From NCBI GenBank assembly GCA_003427395.1, contig BFEA01000720.1, positions 291,356-332,875 on the forward strand: a DNA stretch of 41,520 nt, given 5' to 3'. Below, one piece after another: positions 10,655-20,300 of this stretch. Every line of letters starts with the position of its first letter. Position 1 is the stretch's first letter. The DNA comes from Chara braunii (Eukaryota > Streptophyta > Charophyceae > Charales > Characeae). The notes under the pieces were generated by a model that saw only the letters and a list, made by a program, of their open reading frames with translations, did no database searches and had not been told where the DNA came from. Position numbers and translations under genes: made by a program.

Positions 10655-12972
10655 CCATTTTAACCACATGATACACTTTTCAACAAAAACTAATTCTTAC
10701 GTGCAATATCACGCCTAGTCCTTTTTTCCACTTGACCCGTAATTGTTCTCTTGCCTGAACGAAAAAATGTTGCGCACAAGACTTCGCATAAATAATCATC
10801 GCTTCGCAGGGCTCTATCATAATGACCAGTCATGCGTAATTACATGAGCGGTCGTGATGATGGAGTACTATGTAGTGCCCTTTAAATCGTGAGATTGCAT
10901 TCGACACTCAGGTGTCGGCTGACACGCGTGCTAAGGGATCAATCCTTCAGCGAACGCAGAAGTGAACCGAGCACCCTGCCATCTTCTGCATCTTGTTGAG
11001 CCCCAAAATGAGGTAGGGTAGGATGACATTGAGGGCAAAAGGGAACTTGGGGTGGTGGTGGGTTGTCTAGCGCACCACCCCCAACACGCTAAGTTGCTAA
11101 CCCTTCTACCCGGAACCTTATCTTTCCACCAAGATAACTTTTAAACAAAGAAAATCAAAATGTTATGCGTGCACGAAACGTGTAAACATTCATAGGCTTT
11201 GGCTTAGGCCAAACACGTACGAGCGTTGACTAAGATGGTCGTACGTAAGAAAATAGTCAAACCACGCACGGTCTTTTTGCAAGTGTTCCGACCCATAACT
11301 TATTCCGTGTGAGACTTCATATATAATCCGCGCACGACAATGCTTAAGATAAAAGTGCGCGCTAGCGGAATCATAACATTAAGTTATGCGAACTATCACA
11401 CTCGACTATCATGGCGACACTTCCCGCATTACCCACAATCGCTCAACCCTCCATAGGCTTCAACATTGCGCATGACACTCTGGTATCAGAGATCATGTCG
11501 TGAAGGGAATTTCCTTCACGATATTGAACGGTTCAAGGATAAGTCGTTTAGCTCTCACGATGCCAATGTCCCTTAGGCAGAGCGCAAATGTTCAGCGCAT
11601 GGGGGAAACTCTTTTCTATTGAACAGGAACCTGAAATGTTCTGGACAAGGACCTCGAATTTCAGGTCCAGGACCAACGTTTGACCACTTAATTCAAATAG
11701 TGAAAATAAGCATGCGCATTGTCTTAGGTATCGAGCGTATGTGTATACGCACGTGCCCTTGGCTATACAAAGCAAGCTGGTTGGATCAATTAGATAAATG
11801 GTTTTTATGACATCTGACGATAACTCTTAGAAATACTGATGTGGCTTGTCCATCAACATTCACGCAATACACAAACAATCATCAAGACTCAATCCATCAC
11901 CTTCCACGAATATCCGCAATCACACAAAATTTGACAACAATAATCCAAATACTAAGGGAGTCAACTATACCATTCTCTGCAAACTCATATCCCGCCTGAT
12001 GCACATAAATCCCAACCATTCTCCGCCATCCTACAACAAAAATACTCAATCTTAAAAAAATGTCATTTAAAAATAAGTCTGGGTGAAAATCTCAACGAAC
12101 ATATAAAACTCACAAGAGATAAGACTTTTGGTTGAGATGCGGAAACAGGTAAGTCGTGTCGTAAACTGACATGTAACAAAAGTTGACTGATTCTAAATGG
12201 ATCAAGCCGAACTAGTTGAATCTTTGTCAAACGCAGACCTGAATCACAGTATAGGTCAAAAGACCATTGTATTTCTTAAGGATAAATGGATAATATGCTC
12301 CCTATCATACCTTAATTCCTTTGTTTTTTTTTTCTCCTCTATTATCGCCTCACATCAAGAGTTGCTAAACATTTGGGCACTATCTCCCCTAGATAAGGTA
12401 GATTGTCAAACTCTCTCTAGCAGGAAATAAACTAACTCCTCAAATTTCATAATATTTGGCAGGGCTTCCCGTAGGAAAATTGCTTTTTCAATTTTTTTTA
12501 TAAACTCAAAATGACTAACCCTTTTCAGATTTGTGAAAATTTGGCAGCGTTTCTCATAGGACAAGGAGGCTGTCAAGATTTGTACGAAGCTGAAAATGCA
12601 AAAGCAAAGTACAACTACACTTGGACTAACTTCTGACACTTACCTGATAGTTAGAACTAACGATAGTCTACACGATCCTTCTTTGAAGATGGTATCGCGA
12701 GCTAGCACCAGTCTTGACTCCTAGTAAGGTCAATCCTATTTTATCATAAACTTCCCTTCCCATCATCCATTTTAGTCTACCTATGACTCCAGCACTCGAC
12801 GAGCATCTAATCAACTAAGACTATCAATAGATGGCCCAGACGAGTGCCCCAATGCAACATGCATAGTCAATGTCATTCCCAATCTCACATTTGCTTTGTC
12901 CTAGTAGTTCGTTGGTCTCTCAATTATTTTAACCCTCTTTTATCTCCCTTTTATATGACATACGATCATACC
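10655..12972. other. 2.3 kb without genes; a few hairpins
   Basis: No protein or RNA gene recognised. Near-perfect inverted repeats occur at 10902-10917 (cgacac/gtgtcg, loop TCAG), 11047-11084 (11 bp, one bulge) and 11498-11521 (9 bp). Two copies of a 'tttggcag.gtttc..tagga' motif (about 12455 and 12540) resemble subrepeats in element B's leader and may be old LTR debris. Confidence 0.4.
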
Positions 12973-13665
12973 GTCCCAACTTAAGGGTATGTCTGACCTA
13001 CCTAAACGAGAGCATAAGATTCGCACGATTAGACTACCTCAACTTAGGGGTATGCCCAACTTACATGAGAGAAAACATATGACCAGATCGTCCCAACTTA
13101 GAGGTACGCCCGACCCAACATAAACTATGAACATAAAGCATATGATCCTACCACGCCAACTAAGGGGTACGCCCGACTTCTGCTTAACTGATGATATGAG
13201 GCATAAGACTAAACTGCCTCAACTTAGGGGTATGTCTAACCAGTCGTAAACAAAGATTAGCATATGACATAGAATTAAAATGCTCTAATTTAGGGTATGT
13301 TTAACCTACCTAAGCAATCACAAACGATGAATGGTTAGATGACCCTAACTTAACGGTACGTCCAACCCACATAACATCAACGACATAGGGCATATGGCTA
13401 GGCCGCCCCAACTTAGGGATACGCCTAGTTAGCCTAAACAGTTTAAGATATATAAGGCAATGTGATAAGACCACCTCAACTTAGGGGTACGTCCAATCCG
13501 CCTAAACAAGATTATAGGCAACGTGTGATTAAGCCGCCCTAACTTAGGGGTACGCTTAACCTCCGTAACAACAATCTATACAACCATAAATATTTTTTCA
13601 TGAACTTTATTCCTTTTCTTTTAAGGCAGATGATTATACCTACCCAACTTAGGGAGACATCAAAT
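12973..13665 (+). repeat. 62-bp minisatellite array, left (about 11 units)
   Basis: The core 'ccccaacttaggggtacgcc' recurs at about 12975, 13037, 13092, 13155, 13217, 13283, 13343, 13406, 13474, 13537 and 13642. Spacing is 55-68 bp except for the last step of about 105. A weaker 'gcatatgacta' lies just before each core. Cores are strongly conserved and inter-core sequence is variable. The same family recurs at 19785. Confidence 0.85.
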
Positions 13666-13732
13666 CTTGCCTTAGTTATTTAAAAAAAAAAAAAAAATTA
13701 TACCAACTCTCTGACTTTTTACGTTATCACAG

Positions 13733-13890
13733 TGTCGAGCGCATCGGCCTCCGCGCGAGCGGGGGCCCTCCCGACAGCGTCACGCAGGAGAAACTTAGAC
13801 TTTCAATTTTTTAGAGACAACTCGGTGACGACACGGTACCCGCATCGACCCTTTGCCACTCCGGCCGAGTGTGCCAGCTGTACATCTCGC
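13733..13890 (-). repeat. Dispersed GC-rich repeat, copy 2 (one module)
   Basis: Runs from TGTCGAGCGCATCGGCC to CCAGCTGTACATCTCGC on the plus strand. It is the inverted partner of the module at 19630-19775. Shared landmarks are 'gtcacgca(g/c)gagaaactta', 'ttttagagacaa', 'gacgacacggt' and 'ctccggccgagtg'. Confidence 0.75.
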
Positions 13891-13896
13891 TGTCTG

Positions 13897-13924
13897 GGCA
13901 AATACCCTGACAAGGGTATTTGCC
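13897..13924. other. 12-bp perfect hairpin, GACA loop
   Basis: The arms ggcaaataccct and agggtatttgcc pair perfectly around GACA. It sits just after repeat copy 2. No following T-run, so it is not an obvious Pol III terminator. Confidence 0.75.
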
Positions 13925-14461
13925 GGGGTTTTTCAACGTCAGACGCTGTCCGACTCATTGGTTGAATTGAAGAACTTGATGAGACTGACGTTTGTTAAAA
14001 TTTTATTCAGACCTGACCTATAACTGAGAGATTAAAGGTTTTCGAGTTTTAGTCCGGATGCTTGTGGCGTCTGAGTGTCACGATAGTAGTTGGCAGTGCT
14101 CCGCTCTTGTCGAAGCCGCATAGGCGTGCGGGCATGGAAGTGGTAGAGCTAGACCTACTCCACCTAAAATAATGTTGCGCCGTTGCTAAGCCGCACGATT
14201 CAGGGCCTGAGTGGGCTAAAAAGGGGGATGCGCCGGGTAAGGGGCCACGACGCAGGAGGAATAGGAAGATCCAGGGTCGCGGGCATTGACTTCGAGACAG
14301 GGGCCGAGAGGCCGATGCTGAGGCCTACCCACGTAAGTGATCCCTGAGCCATGGATGGGCAACCATCCACAGGGGAAGCGCTGGGCAAGGCAGACTGGGC
14401 CTTTTGAGTGTGGGCTGGGCCTATTGGGGGCTGCACCTCTCCATATAGAAGAGGAGTAGGT
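13925..14461. other. Non-coding, unassigned
   Basis: No credible frame. One imperfect hairpin near 14350-14380 (ccatggatgg/ccatccac). Confidence 0.35.
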
Positions 14462-14579
14462 CTAGCTCCCGTGATAGGAGCTAGCCCAGTAGGTTACAGA
14501 CCACGACTTCCACCCGACAGACGCTGGGATCGAATTTGAGAGATTGCGCTACTGGGCTAGCTCCTTTTGGAGCTGGCCC
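14462..14579 (+). other. Two strong hairpins with tRNA-like A/B boxes
   Basis: Hairpin 14462-14484 has an 8-bp stem (ctagctcc/ggagctag) and a 7-nt loop. Hairpin 14554-14579 has an 11-bp stem with one G-U and a TTTT loop. Between them, TAGCCCAGTAGGTTA (14482) fits a Pol III A box and GGGATCGAATTT (14526) weakly fits a B box at tRNA-like spacing of ~44 nt. A cloverleaf cannot be folded, so a tRNA-derived SINE head is more likely than a tRNA. Confidence 0.45.
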
Positions 14580-14660
14580 CCTATAATCCTATCGGTGCAG
14601 TCGATTCTGACCGTTGATCGCAAAGATCGCGCGGCCGAGATCGACCGCGCTGATCTGCAA

Positions 14661-14704
14661 GGTCCTTGCGCAAGGATGACACGCATAAATCAAGAAATGA
14701 TCCA
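14661..14704 (+). ncRNA. U6 snRNA-like 3' half (fragment)
   Basis: U6 is the catalytic snRNA of the spliceosome. This stretch matches roughly nucleotides 55-96 of plant U6: the internal stem-loop TTGCGCAAGGATGACACGC and the downstream ATAAATCAAGAAATGATCCA, with two visible differences from the Arabidopsis U6 I recall. Upstream similarity fades within ~20 nt (gatctgcaaggt resembles gattagcatggc). The 5' part with the ACAGAGA box is missing. No T-run terminator follows. It is a fragment, perhaps part of a SINE or a permuted gene. Confidence 0.8.
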
Positions 14705-14737
14705 GCGAGGATTGAACTCGGGTATGTGATTTGGAAG

Positions 14738-14833
14738 GGCGTGGCTGAAAAGCCACGCCGTGACCTGTATACTGGTCGTTGGCATAAGCCAACGAGAAAA
14801 GACTAGGAAGAAAAAAAAAAAAAAAAAAAAAAA
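14738..14833 (+). other. GAAA-tetraloop hairpin, second hairpin and poly-A tail
   Basis: 14738-14759 is a perfect 9-bp stem (ggcgtggct/agccacgcc) closed by GAAA, a GNRA loop. 14776-14795 is an 8-bp stem with ATAA loop. A run of 23 A (14811-14833) follows. Hairpins plus a poly-A tail after the U6 fragment suggest a retroposed structured RNA or SINE. Confidence 0.65.
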
Positions 14834-14880
14834 CTAAAATTAAACAAACAAAAATGAGGCGTGACATGACGCCGTAAGAA

Positions 14881-14910
14881 GTGCCTGGGGCGTTTAGATC
14901 CCCAGTGCAC
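14881..14910. other. 10-bp hairpin
   Basis: gtgc-ctgggg pairs with ccccag-t-gcac with one bulged T and a 9-nt loop. Confidence 0.65.
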
Positions 14911-14940
14911 CAGACGGTGTCAGTTTTCAACGGGCAGCCG

Positions 14941-15064
14941 TTTTTTTCTTTTTTACAGATAAGGAGTTTTTGTTTTTTTGTTTTTTGTTTTTTCCTTTTC
15001 TTTAAATTTTGTTTAGATTTCTTTGTTTTTTTTTAGATTTTGTTTACTTTTTTTCTTTCTTTTG
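14941..15064 (+). repeat. T-rich low-complexity tract
   Basis: Runs of T with occasional C/G, directly upstream of the U6 5' half. An A-rich tract at 15192-15247 lies on the other side, so the two could pair loosely. Confidence 0.8.
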
Positions 15065-15092
15065 ATTATCTCACGATGTGAAGGACAATCGT

Positions 15093-15159
15093 TCGACCTT
15101 CGGGACATTCGTAAAAATTGGAACGATATAGAGGAGATTAGCATGGCCTCTGCGTAGGG
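15093..15159 (+). ncRNA. U6 snRNA-like 5' half (fragment)
   Basis: Matches about nucleotides 1-66 of plant U6: the 5' stem region ccttcgggacattcg, then AAAATTGGAACGATA, GAGATTAGCATGGCC and TCTGCG. The AGC triad is kept, but the ACAGAGA box reads ATAGAGG, which should abolish 5' splice-site pairing and catalysis in a normal U6. After TGCG the match collapses and a hairpin begins. The missing 3' half lies ~390 bp upstream on the same strand. No canonical plant USE/TATA pair or T-run terminator is evident. Confidence 0.8.
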
Positions 15160-15167
15160 AATGGGCA

Positions 15168-15190
15168 CCCGTTCGTTTCGAATGAACGGG
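15168..15190. other. Hairpin cccgttc/gaacggg
   Basis: 7-bp perfect stem extended by weak inner pairs, immediately after the U6 5' half. Related stems occur at 15517 and 16045. Confidence 0.65.
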
Positions 15191-15191
15191 A

Positions 15192-15247
15192 TAAAAAGAA
15201 AAAAAAAGAAAAGAAAAGAAAAAAGCAAAAAAAGAGGAAAAAAAAGG
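15192..15247 (+). repeat. A-rich tract
   Basis: Mostly A with scattered G. It could be a degraded poly-A tail of a retroposed U6-bearing unit. Confidence 0.6.
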
Positions 15248-15516
15248 CATACTCTCGAGATGCACAAAAGACAGAAAATCGTGGCGACGTATATCACCAT
15301 ATTCTAGGCGAAGATTCACTCTCGTTTTGTACAGTTCGAGAGTAGTGCAGCAAGGCCCAAAGTGGTGCCCGTTCCAACGGGTAGTCGTATCATTTCAGGT
15401 AAGTTTTATTTTCGTTTTTGTTTTTGTTTTTAATTTTTTTAGATTTGTTTTTTATTAGATTTGTTTTAGATTTATTCTTCGTTGGGTTCTTTCTTTTATT
15501 AGTAAAGTTAGTAAGT
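15248..15516. other. Non-coding, unassigned
   Basis: Contains a 7-bp inverted repeat (actctcg/cgagagt near 15318-15345), a short cccgtt/aacggg stem at 15368-15381 and a T-rich stretch from 15403. No gene recognised. Confidence 0.35.
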
Positions 15517-15540
15517 GCCCGTTCGTTTTTACGAACGGGC
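15517..15540. other. 10-bp perfect hairpin, TTTT loop
   Basis: gcccgttcgt pairs perfectly with acgaacgggc. It shares the cccgttc stem with 15168. Confidence 0.75.
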
Positions 15541-15619
15541 TGTCACCTTAGTAGTAGGATGTGCAAAATTGAACGAATATGCCGCCATAAGGCGACCACA
15601 TTCGGGGAGCGGGTTGGGA

Positions 15620-15687
15620 CCTTGTACTTGAGCTACAAGGGACTCTTTGCACACGCGACGGGTGGTTTCCAGTGCGAGGAACAGCTG

Positions 15688-15735
<48 letters not shown>
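15620..15735. repeat. Hairpin and (AG)n microsatellite
   Basis: 15620-15640 is a 7-bp hairpin (ccttgta/tacaagg, 7-nt loop). 15690-15735 is an uninterrupted AG dinucleotide run of about 23 units. Confidence 0.85.
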
Positions 15736-15737
<2 letters not shown>

Positions 15738-15884
15738 CTTACCTGACCGTGGCAGCCAAATGTTCAGGGCGACGTTGCTGGCTTTAGCCAACTGCGCCCG
15801 AATCAGACACACTTACTGTGCCTGATACGGGTGCATAAAGGAGAAGGAAGCCCTGTGGAGCTTGACCCTCGGTGACCCTGTGAA

Positions 15885-15930
15885 GTGACGGGGATGACAG
15901 TTCATCTCAGAACGACGAACTGCCCCTCAC
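15885..15930. other. 14-bp compound stem-loop
   Basis: Three stacked helices, gtga/tcac, gggg/cccc and cagttc/gaactg, are separated only by a bulged C and an ATGA bulge. A run of ~22 A follows at 15950-15971. It looks like a structured RNA followed by a poly-A tail. Confidence 0.6.
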
Positions 15931-16044
15931 AGGAGAAAATGAGGGGGTGAAAAAAAAAAAAAAAAAAAAAAGGACGACTACGTACGTGGCCACGGCCGCG
16001 GAACAGGTGCAGCCCAGAAGGTTCTAAGGGGTGATGACACTGCA

Positions 16045-16063
16045 CCTGTTCGTTTTGAACAGG
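16045..16063. other. 7-bp hairpin cctgttc/gaacagg
   Basis: Same GTTC-loop-GAAC design as the stems at 15168 and 15517. Confidence 0.65.
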
Positions 16064-16530
16064 CTTAAAAAAATGGTTGAGTACAGCTATTCACTGGAGT
16101 ATCTGGCCTGAGGAAACGGCCAGGTATTCCTGGGGTTGATGACTTTGGTACCCTAGGGGGGGGAAAACCAAGGCTCCTGACTCCTAGCCATCGATTTAGG
16201 TCGAGGGCCAAGAGCACCCACAAATTTTGCCTGGCTGTGGGCAAAGCAGCTGCCCACATGGCATCAACTGGCTATAAGAGCCAACACTCCACCCAGCAGC
16301 CTTACACTTGTGGCAGTGCTGCTGGGCCATTCACTTGAGTGAATGCTAGCTGGCTGCTACTGTGGGGTGGTGCTGCCGGTAGAGGTGCTGCTGGAGGGAG
16401 AATGGAGGTCTACAGAGAAGTGGAAGAGGAAAAGGGAGGCATCCATAGCTGAGGGCTGGAGGCTCTCTGCCCCACTCTTGTGCGTGTGCTGTGTGTGTGG
16501 GTTGGTGTTGCGGCGGTAAGGCCGCTGCGG
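16064..16530. other. Non-coding, unassigned
   Basis: GC-rich sequence with 'gctgctgg' type low-complexity stretches. No convincing gene. Confidence 0.35.
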
Positions 16531-16622
16531 CATCAAGACCTTCCTAAGGGAAGGTGCTGCCGGACTGCTGACGTGGCGTCAAGACCTTCCTAAGGGAAGG
16601 TGCTGCCGGATTTGCTGTGTGG
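16531..16622 (+). repeat. 46-bp tandem repeat carrying a hairpin
   Basis: Two nearly identical units, each with the 7-bp stem accttcc/ggaaggt and TAAG loop (16538-16555 and 16584-16601) followed by 'gctgccgga'. Confidence 0.85.
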
Positions 16623-16639
16623 CGCCAATGTTTTTTTTA

Positions 16640-17200
16640 ATGTGAGTGCGGGGAGGTGTTATTCGATCGGCGGCACGACAACGACAGTGTATCCGGTGGG
16701 GCTACGGTGTCGAAATTTTGACTCGGCGACAATTTTTTTAAGTGGAAGTACTGTCCATTTGGAGGCACGACAACGGCGGCAGTGCTGCCTGAGATGGCGC
16801 CGTTTTTGTTTTGGTGTGTGATTAGGCTGTGATGTCGCACGGCGGCGTGGTATCGGTTTTCACGGCGCAGCAAGCAGTGGTCCGCTGTTATTTTTGTGGT
16901 GCGTGGCGGCTATGGTGGATTCAAGTATGGCATAGAGGTTGGGCTGGCATTGGTGCACGATGGGGACCGTGCGACAGTGGTGTGTGACTGGCGGCATGAA
17001 GAGATCGTGGAGTGAGTGCACGTAGCATTGGCTATTGGAGTTGCGACACTTGCGGTTTGCGCCGGAAAGACATCTTTATTTTTTTGTGGGGCTTGCGACA
17101 CATGCGGTTTTCAGCCAAGGCCACCTTTATTTTTTTTGCGGTGCGCAATGCAAGCGGTTTTGAGTTCTGAACCACCAAGTATTGCGGCGATGGTGTGAGA
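16640..17200 (+). repeat. Degenerate GC-rich direct repeats
   Basis: Recurring 'ggcacgacaacg' (16672, 16762) and, from about 17040, three ~55-bp units of 'ttgcgacac.tgcggtt' followed by 'ctttatttttttg'. Frames here are low-complexity and not convincing proteins. Confidence 0.55.
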
Positions 17201-18807
17201 CTGCCATGGGACCATTTTGGGACTAGGTGAGACTGGTTGTTGTGGTCGGGACCAGCATGTTGGTGTGGCTATTATAAGTGGACGTGGTGATTGGAGGCGG
17301 CCTGGACTTGCCGTTGTTTGGGGAGTATCCTTGGTGGTGAAGGTGTAGTGGGGACTGTGTTGAGACTGTTCGGGATGTTGGGGCGACATGAGTTTAGATC
17401 ATGAGAACACCCTCTTTGAGGGTTATCTCATCTCGGTGGACCCAACCTTGGTGTAATCAGACACTTGGAGAAGGTGGCGGACCGTCGTTCAATGAAATGA
17501 CTGCAACTTGTGAAGTTGTGAATTTTCATATTCAGCGGCGATCATTCTCTTTTGATTAAAACATTACTCAGGCTTTCTTGAGTGAGCCGAATCAAACTTC
17601 ACTCAAGGTCAGTTGATTGACTCAGACTTTCCCTTCACACCTATGTGAACCCACACTTTGCTCGACCCTGTTTGTTTTGAACGTTCGAGAGGAAAGGTAG
17701 AGGAAAGTGGTGCGAGTCATGCACGTGAATGAAGATGTCTGACTCTGGGTATGAGATTTTTGCTTGTTTTCCCAACTTGTTGCTTGGCTTGTGTGCAGGT
17801 AGGTAGAATGATGCTCTAAAGGGGATTGATTATGCCTATTTGAGATGAACAAAGGATTGCCCTCTTTCAACCTTTCGCCTGCCTGCACGTTAAAAACACT
17901 TGTATTTTGGAATGAATAATTTTGAACGGATGTTGTGAAAACAAACTTGTGAATATAATAAGGATGAAGGTAATCAGACTTAGTTTTTCTCAAAGATCGG
18001 CTCTTTCAATCCCGAATGACCTTATCTACCTGTACCTGTCTAAATGATTCTCATTCTTTATCTCCTGTGATTTCTTTTCGTCCCAGTTATCCAGGACTCG
18101 GGAGATGAGAATAATTGAAACCTACTTGTGGTGAACACATCCTCTATCCCTAGGAAGCATCTGAGGCAGGGGTTCGTTGCTTCAGGAGTCGACCCTGCTA
18201 TCGACCTAGAGTGGACCGTTCTACGGGGGGGTACTTTGTCGATTCGATGGAGACGGCCGGACTCCTGAGATCCGACTCTTGTGCTCGGACGAGGAAGAGG
18301 ACTACCCCAAACCACTTCCTAGAGAGAGAGGCATGCAACACTTCAAGCAATGCCCCTGATCAAGAATCATTCCCAAAGTAGCCTATCATCCAATAAGATT
18401 GAGAAAGTATGGAGACAGGTGTGAGCATGTATAATTTTAGGTTGGCGGTACGCTGAAATGAGTGACTTTGGCAGCGTGTTTCATCAGGTCAAAATTGAGG
18501 CAGACCGACTTCCTTGTCAGTGACATCAATGTTATTGTCGGTAGCCGACTCCTTATTGGCGGTTGTATGATTGTTTTGTGGTGTTCGACCTGAGGCGGTC
18601 GGATTGTTTTGTTTTCTTCATATTGTGTTATTGGATGTATCTAATGATGATTTTGATCCTTTTAGTTATTATTTGAGATTGAATATCTATTTCTATCGAT
18701 TACGGTCAATCCTTTTGAGATAATAATGTGTGGATGTTATAAATTTTCTTTTGACAATGTGTTCAAAGGACTAGGATAAATTTTGGGTTTCACGCTTGGT
18801 TGAGATC
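17201..18807. other. 1.6 kb without recognised genes
   Basis: Frames are short and lack family motifs. I see no RNA gene. A run of seven G (18225-18231) in a CT/GA-rich context is the only local oddity. Confidence 0.35.
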
Positions 18808-19533
18808 GTCCTAGTTGACCGGCGTCCGCTCAACACCTACTAGATCAGCGCCCTAGGAACGAACGATGTTTGGGTTCGCTTGGCGTTAACCAAGCGTATC
18901 TATACTACAGCGAACGAGCAAACATCCTCGACTGCCCTACCTCTGCAATTGCATCTAAAAGCTTTCACGCGTGGGTCAGTAGCTCGGTAGGGATACGCCC
19001 CTAAGGGTGGTGACAACCCCTTAGGGAAGCAAGCTTATGTCCCGCGGGAACCTATCCTGTCGTAGGGGACCGCGAGATGTACAGCTGCGCACCCGGCTAG
19101 AGCGGTGAAGGGACGGCGCAACCACGACCGTCTCGGCAGCTTGCGGGATTAGTTAGGTGGCGTTCCTAAGTTGTCTCAAAATTTTGTTTTTGTTAAACTC
19201 CTGTGTGACATGGCCGGGAGGGCTCTCGCCTTGTGAAGAAGGCGGGGGCCGATGCGCTCGACACCGCGGTCCCCTATGACTGGATAGGTTCTCGCGGGGC
19301 ACAACTTACCTTCCCTAAGGGACTGTCACCACCCTTAGGGGCGTATCCCTGTCGAGCTACCGACCCACGTGCAAAGGCTTTTATGATGCAATTGCAGAGG
19401 TAGGTCGACCGAGGGCGTCTGCTCGTTCGCTGTAGCATAGGTACGCGTGGTTAAATGCCAAAGCGGACCGGGGCATCATTCGTCCCTGGTGCGCTGATCT
19501 CCCAGGAATCGGACCGACGTCGGTCGACTAGGA
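18808..19533. repeat. Dispersed GC-rich repeat as a long inverted pair
   Basis: Arm 18808-19075 (from GTCCTAGTTGACC) is matched in reverse by 19265-19533 (ending GGTCGACTAGGAC). They share long blocks such as 'gggatacgcccctaaggg' and 'ctctgcaattgcat'. The ~190-bp spacer is itself the module seen alone at 13733 and 19630. A transcript would fold into a >250-bp imperfect stem. No coding capacity. Confidence 0.8.
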
Positions 19534-19601
19534 CGTGATAACCTAAGCATAAGGAAATCTGAATCAATATCCCTTCTTTCAAAGACAATTAGGAGTTACG
19601 A

Positions 19602-19775
19602 GAGAACCTATCCTGTCGTAGGGGAATGTGGGATGTACAGCTGGCGCACTCGGCCGGAGAGGCGAAGGGTCAACACGGGTTACCGTGTCGTCCCCAATTT
19701 GTCTCTAAAAAGTTAAAAGCCTAAGTTTCTCGTGCGTGACGCGGTCGGGCTCGCGCGGGGGCCGATGCGCTCGAC
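19602..19775 (+). repeat. Dispersed GC-rich repeat, module copy
   Basis: A short arm remnant (gagaacctatcctgtcgta) is followed by the module from gggatgtacagctgg to gatgcgctcgaca. It is inverted relative to 13733-13890, so these two bracket ~6 kb. The minisatellite resumes right after it. Confidence 0.75.
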
Positions 19776-19784
19776 AACGGACAT

Positions 19785-20300
19785 AAGACTGAACCGCCCC
19801 AACTTAGGGGTACGCCCAGTTTGTCCGAGTTACCTTCACATTACACTCTTAGTTCGCTTCTCTTTCCTTTTTATTCTACCCGGCTTACTGACCAGACCTC
19901 CCAACTTAGGGTGCCTAGCCTGCCGGATGATATAACTGTGTGTAATATATATATGTATCAAATTTATATTTTGGTTTACTATTAATTCATAGCATTTCAC
20001 CACGTCGCCCTGACTTAGGGGTATGCCTAATCTCATGTTTTTCTTCCCCTCACAAAAAAACATATAGAGCTGGGCCCACACAACTTAGAATGTCTCATTT
20101 TTGTTTCAAAAAACCAAAAGAAAGCATCAAGAATCTGAGCCTCCCAACTTAGGGTGTCCGTCCTCCTGTTAGAAAAAAAACAAAAGAAACAAGCGACTGA
20201 ACCATCCAACTTAGGATAAACGCAGTCCTTAGAGGTCATGCATTCAACGGAACAGGCAAAAATAAAACATAACAGTGAACCGCTCAACTTAGAGTAATTC
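19785..20300 (+). repeat. 62-bp minisatellite array, right (about 7 units)
   Basis: The 'ccaacttaggg' core recurs at about 19797, 19894, 20004, 20076, 20141, 20203 and 20279, more diverged and less evenly spaced (62-110 bp) than in the left array. Same orientation as the left array. Confidence 0.75.

Noticed and set aside
12973-13665. CRISPR-like array
   Set aside because: The layout is repeat plus spacer, but cores are degenerate, spacers share a weak motif, the context is eukaryotic and no cas-like gene is present. A minisatellite explains it.
14704-14726. tRNA T-arm on the minus strand (cgag ttcaatc ctcg)
   Set aside because: A T-arm-like stem is visible but no D-arm, anticodon arm or acceptor stem fits around it.
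15418-15825. 135-residue frame with Phe/Leu-rich start and Arg-Glu repeats
   Set aside because: Produced by a T-rich tract and the AG microsatellite; no family motif.
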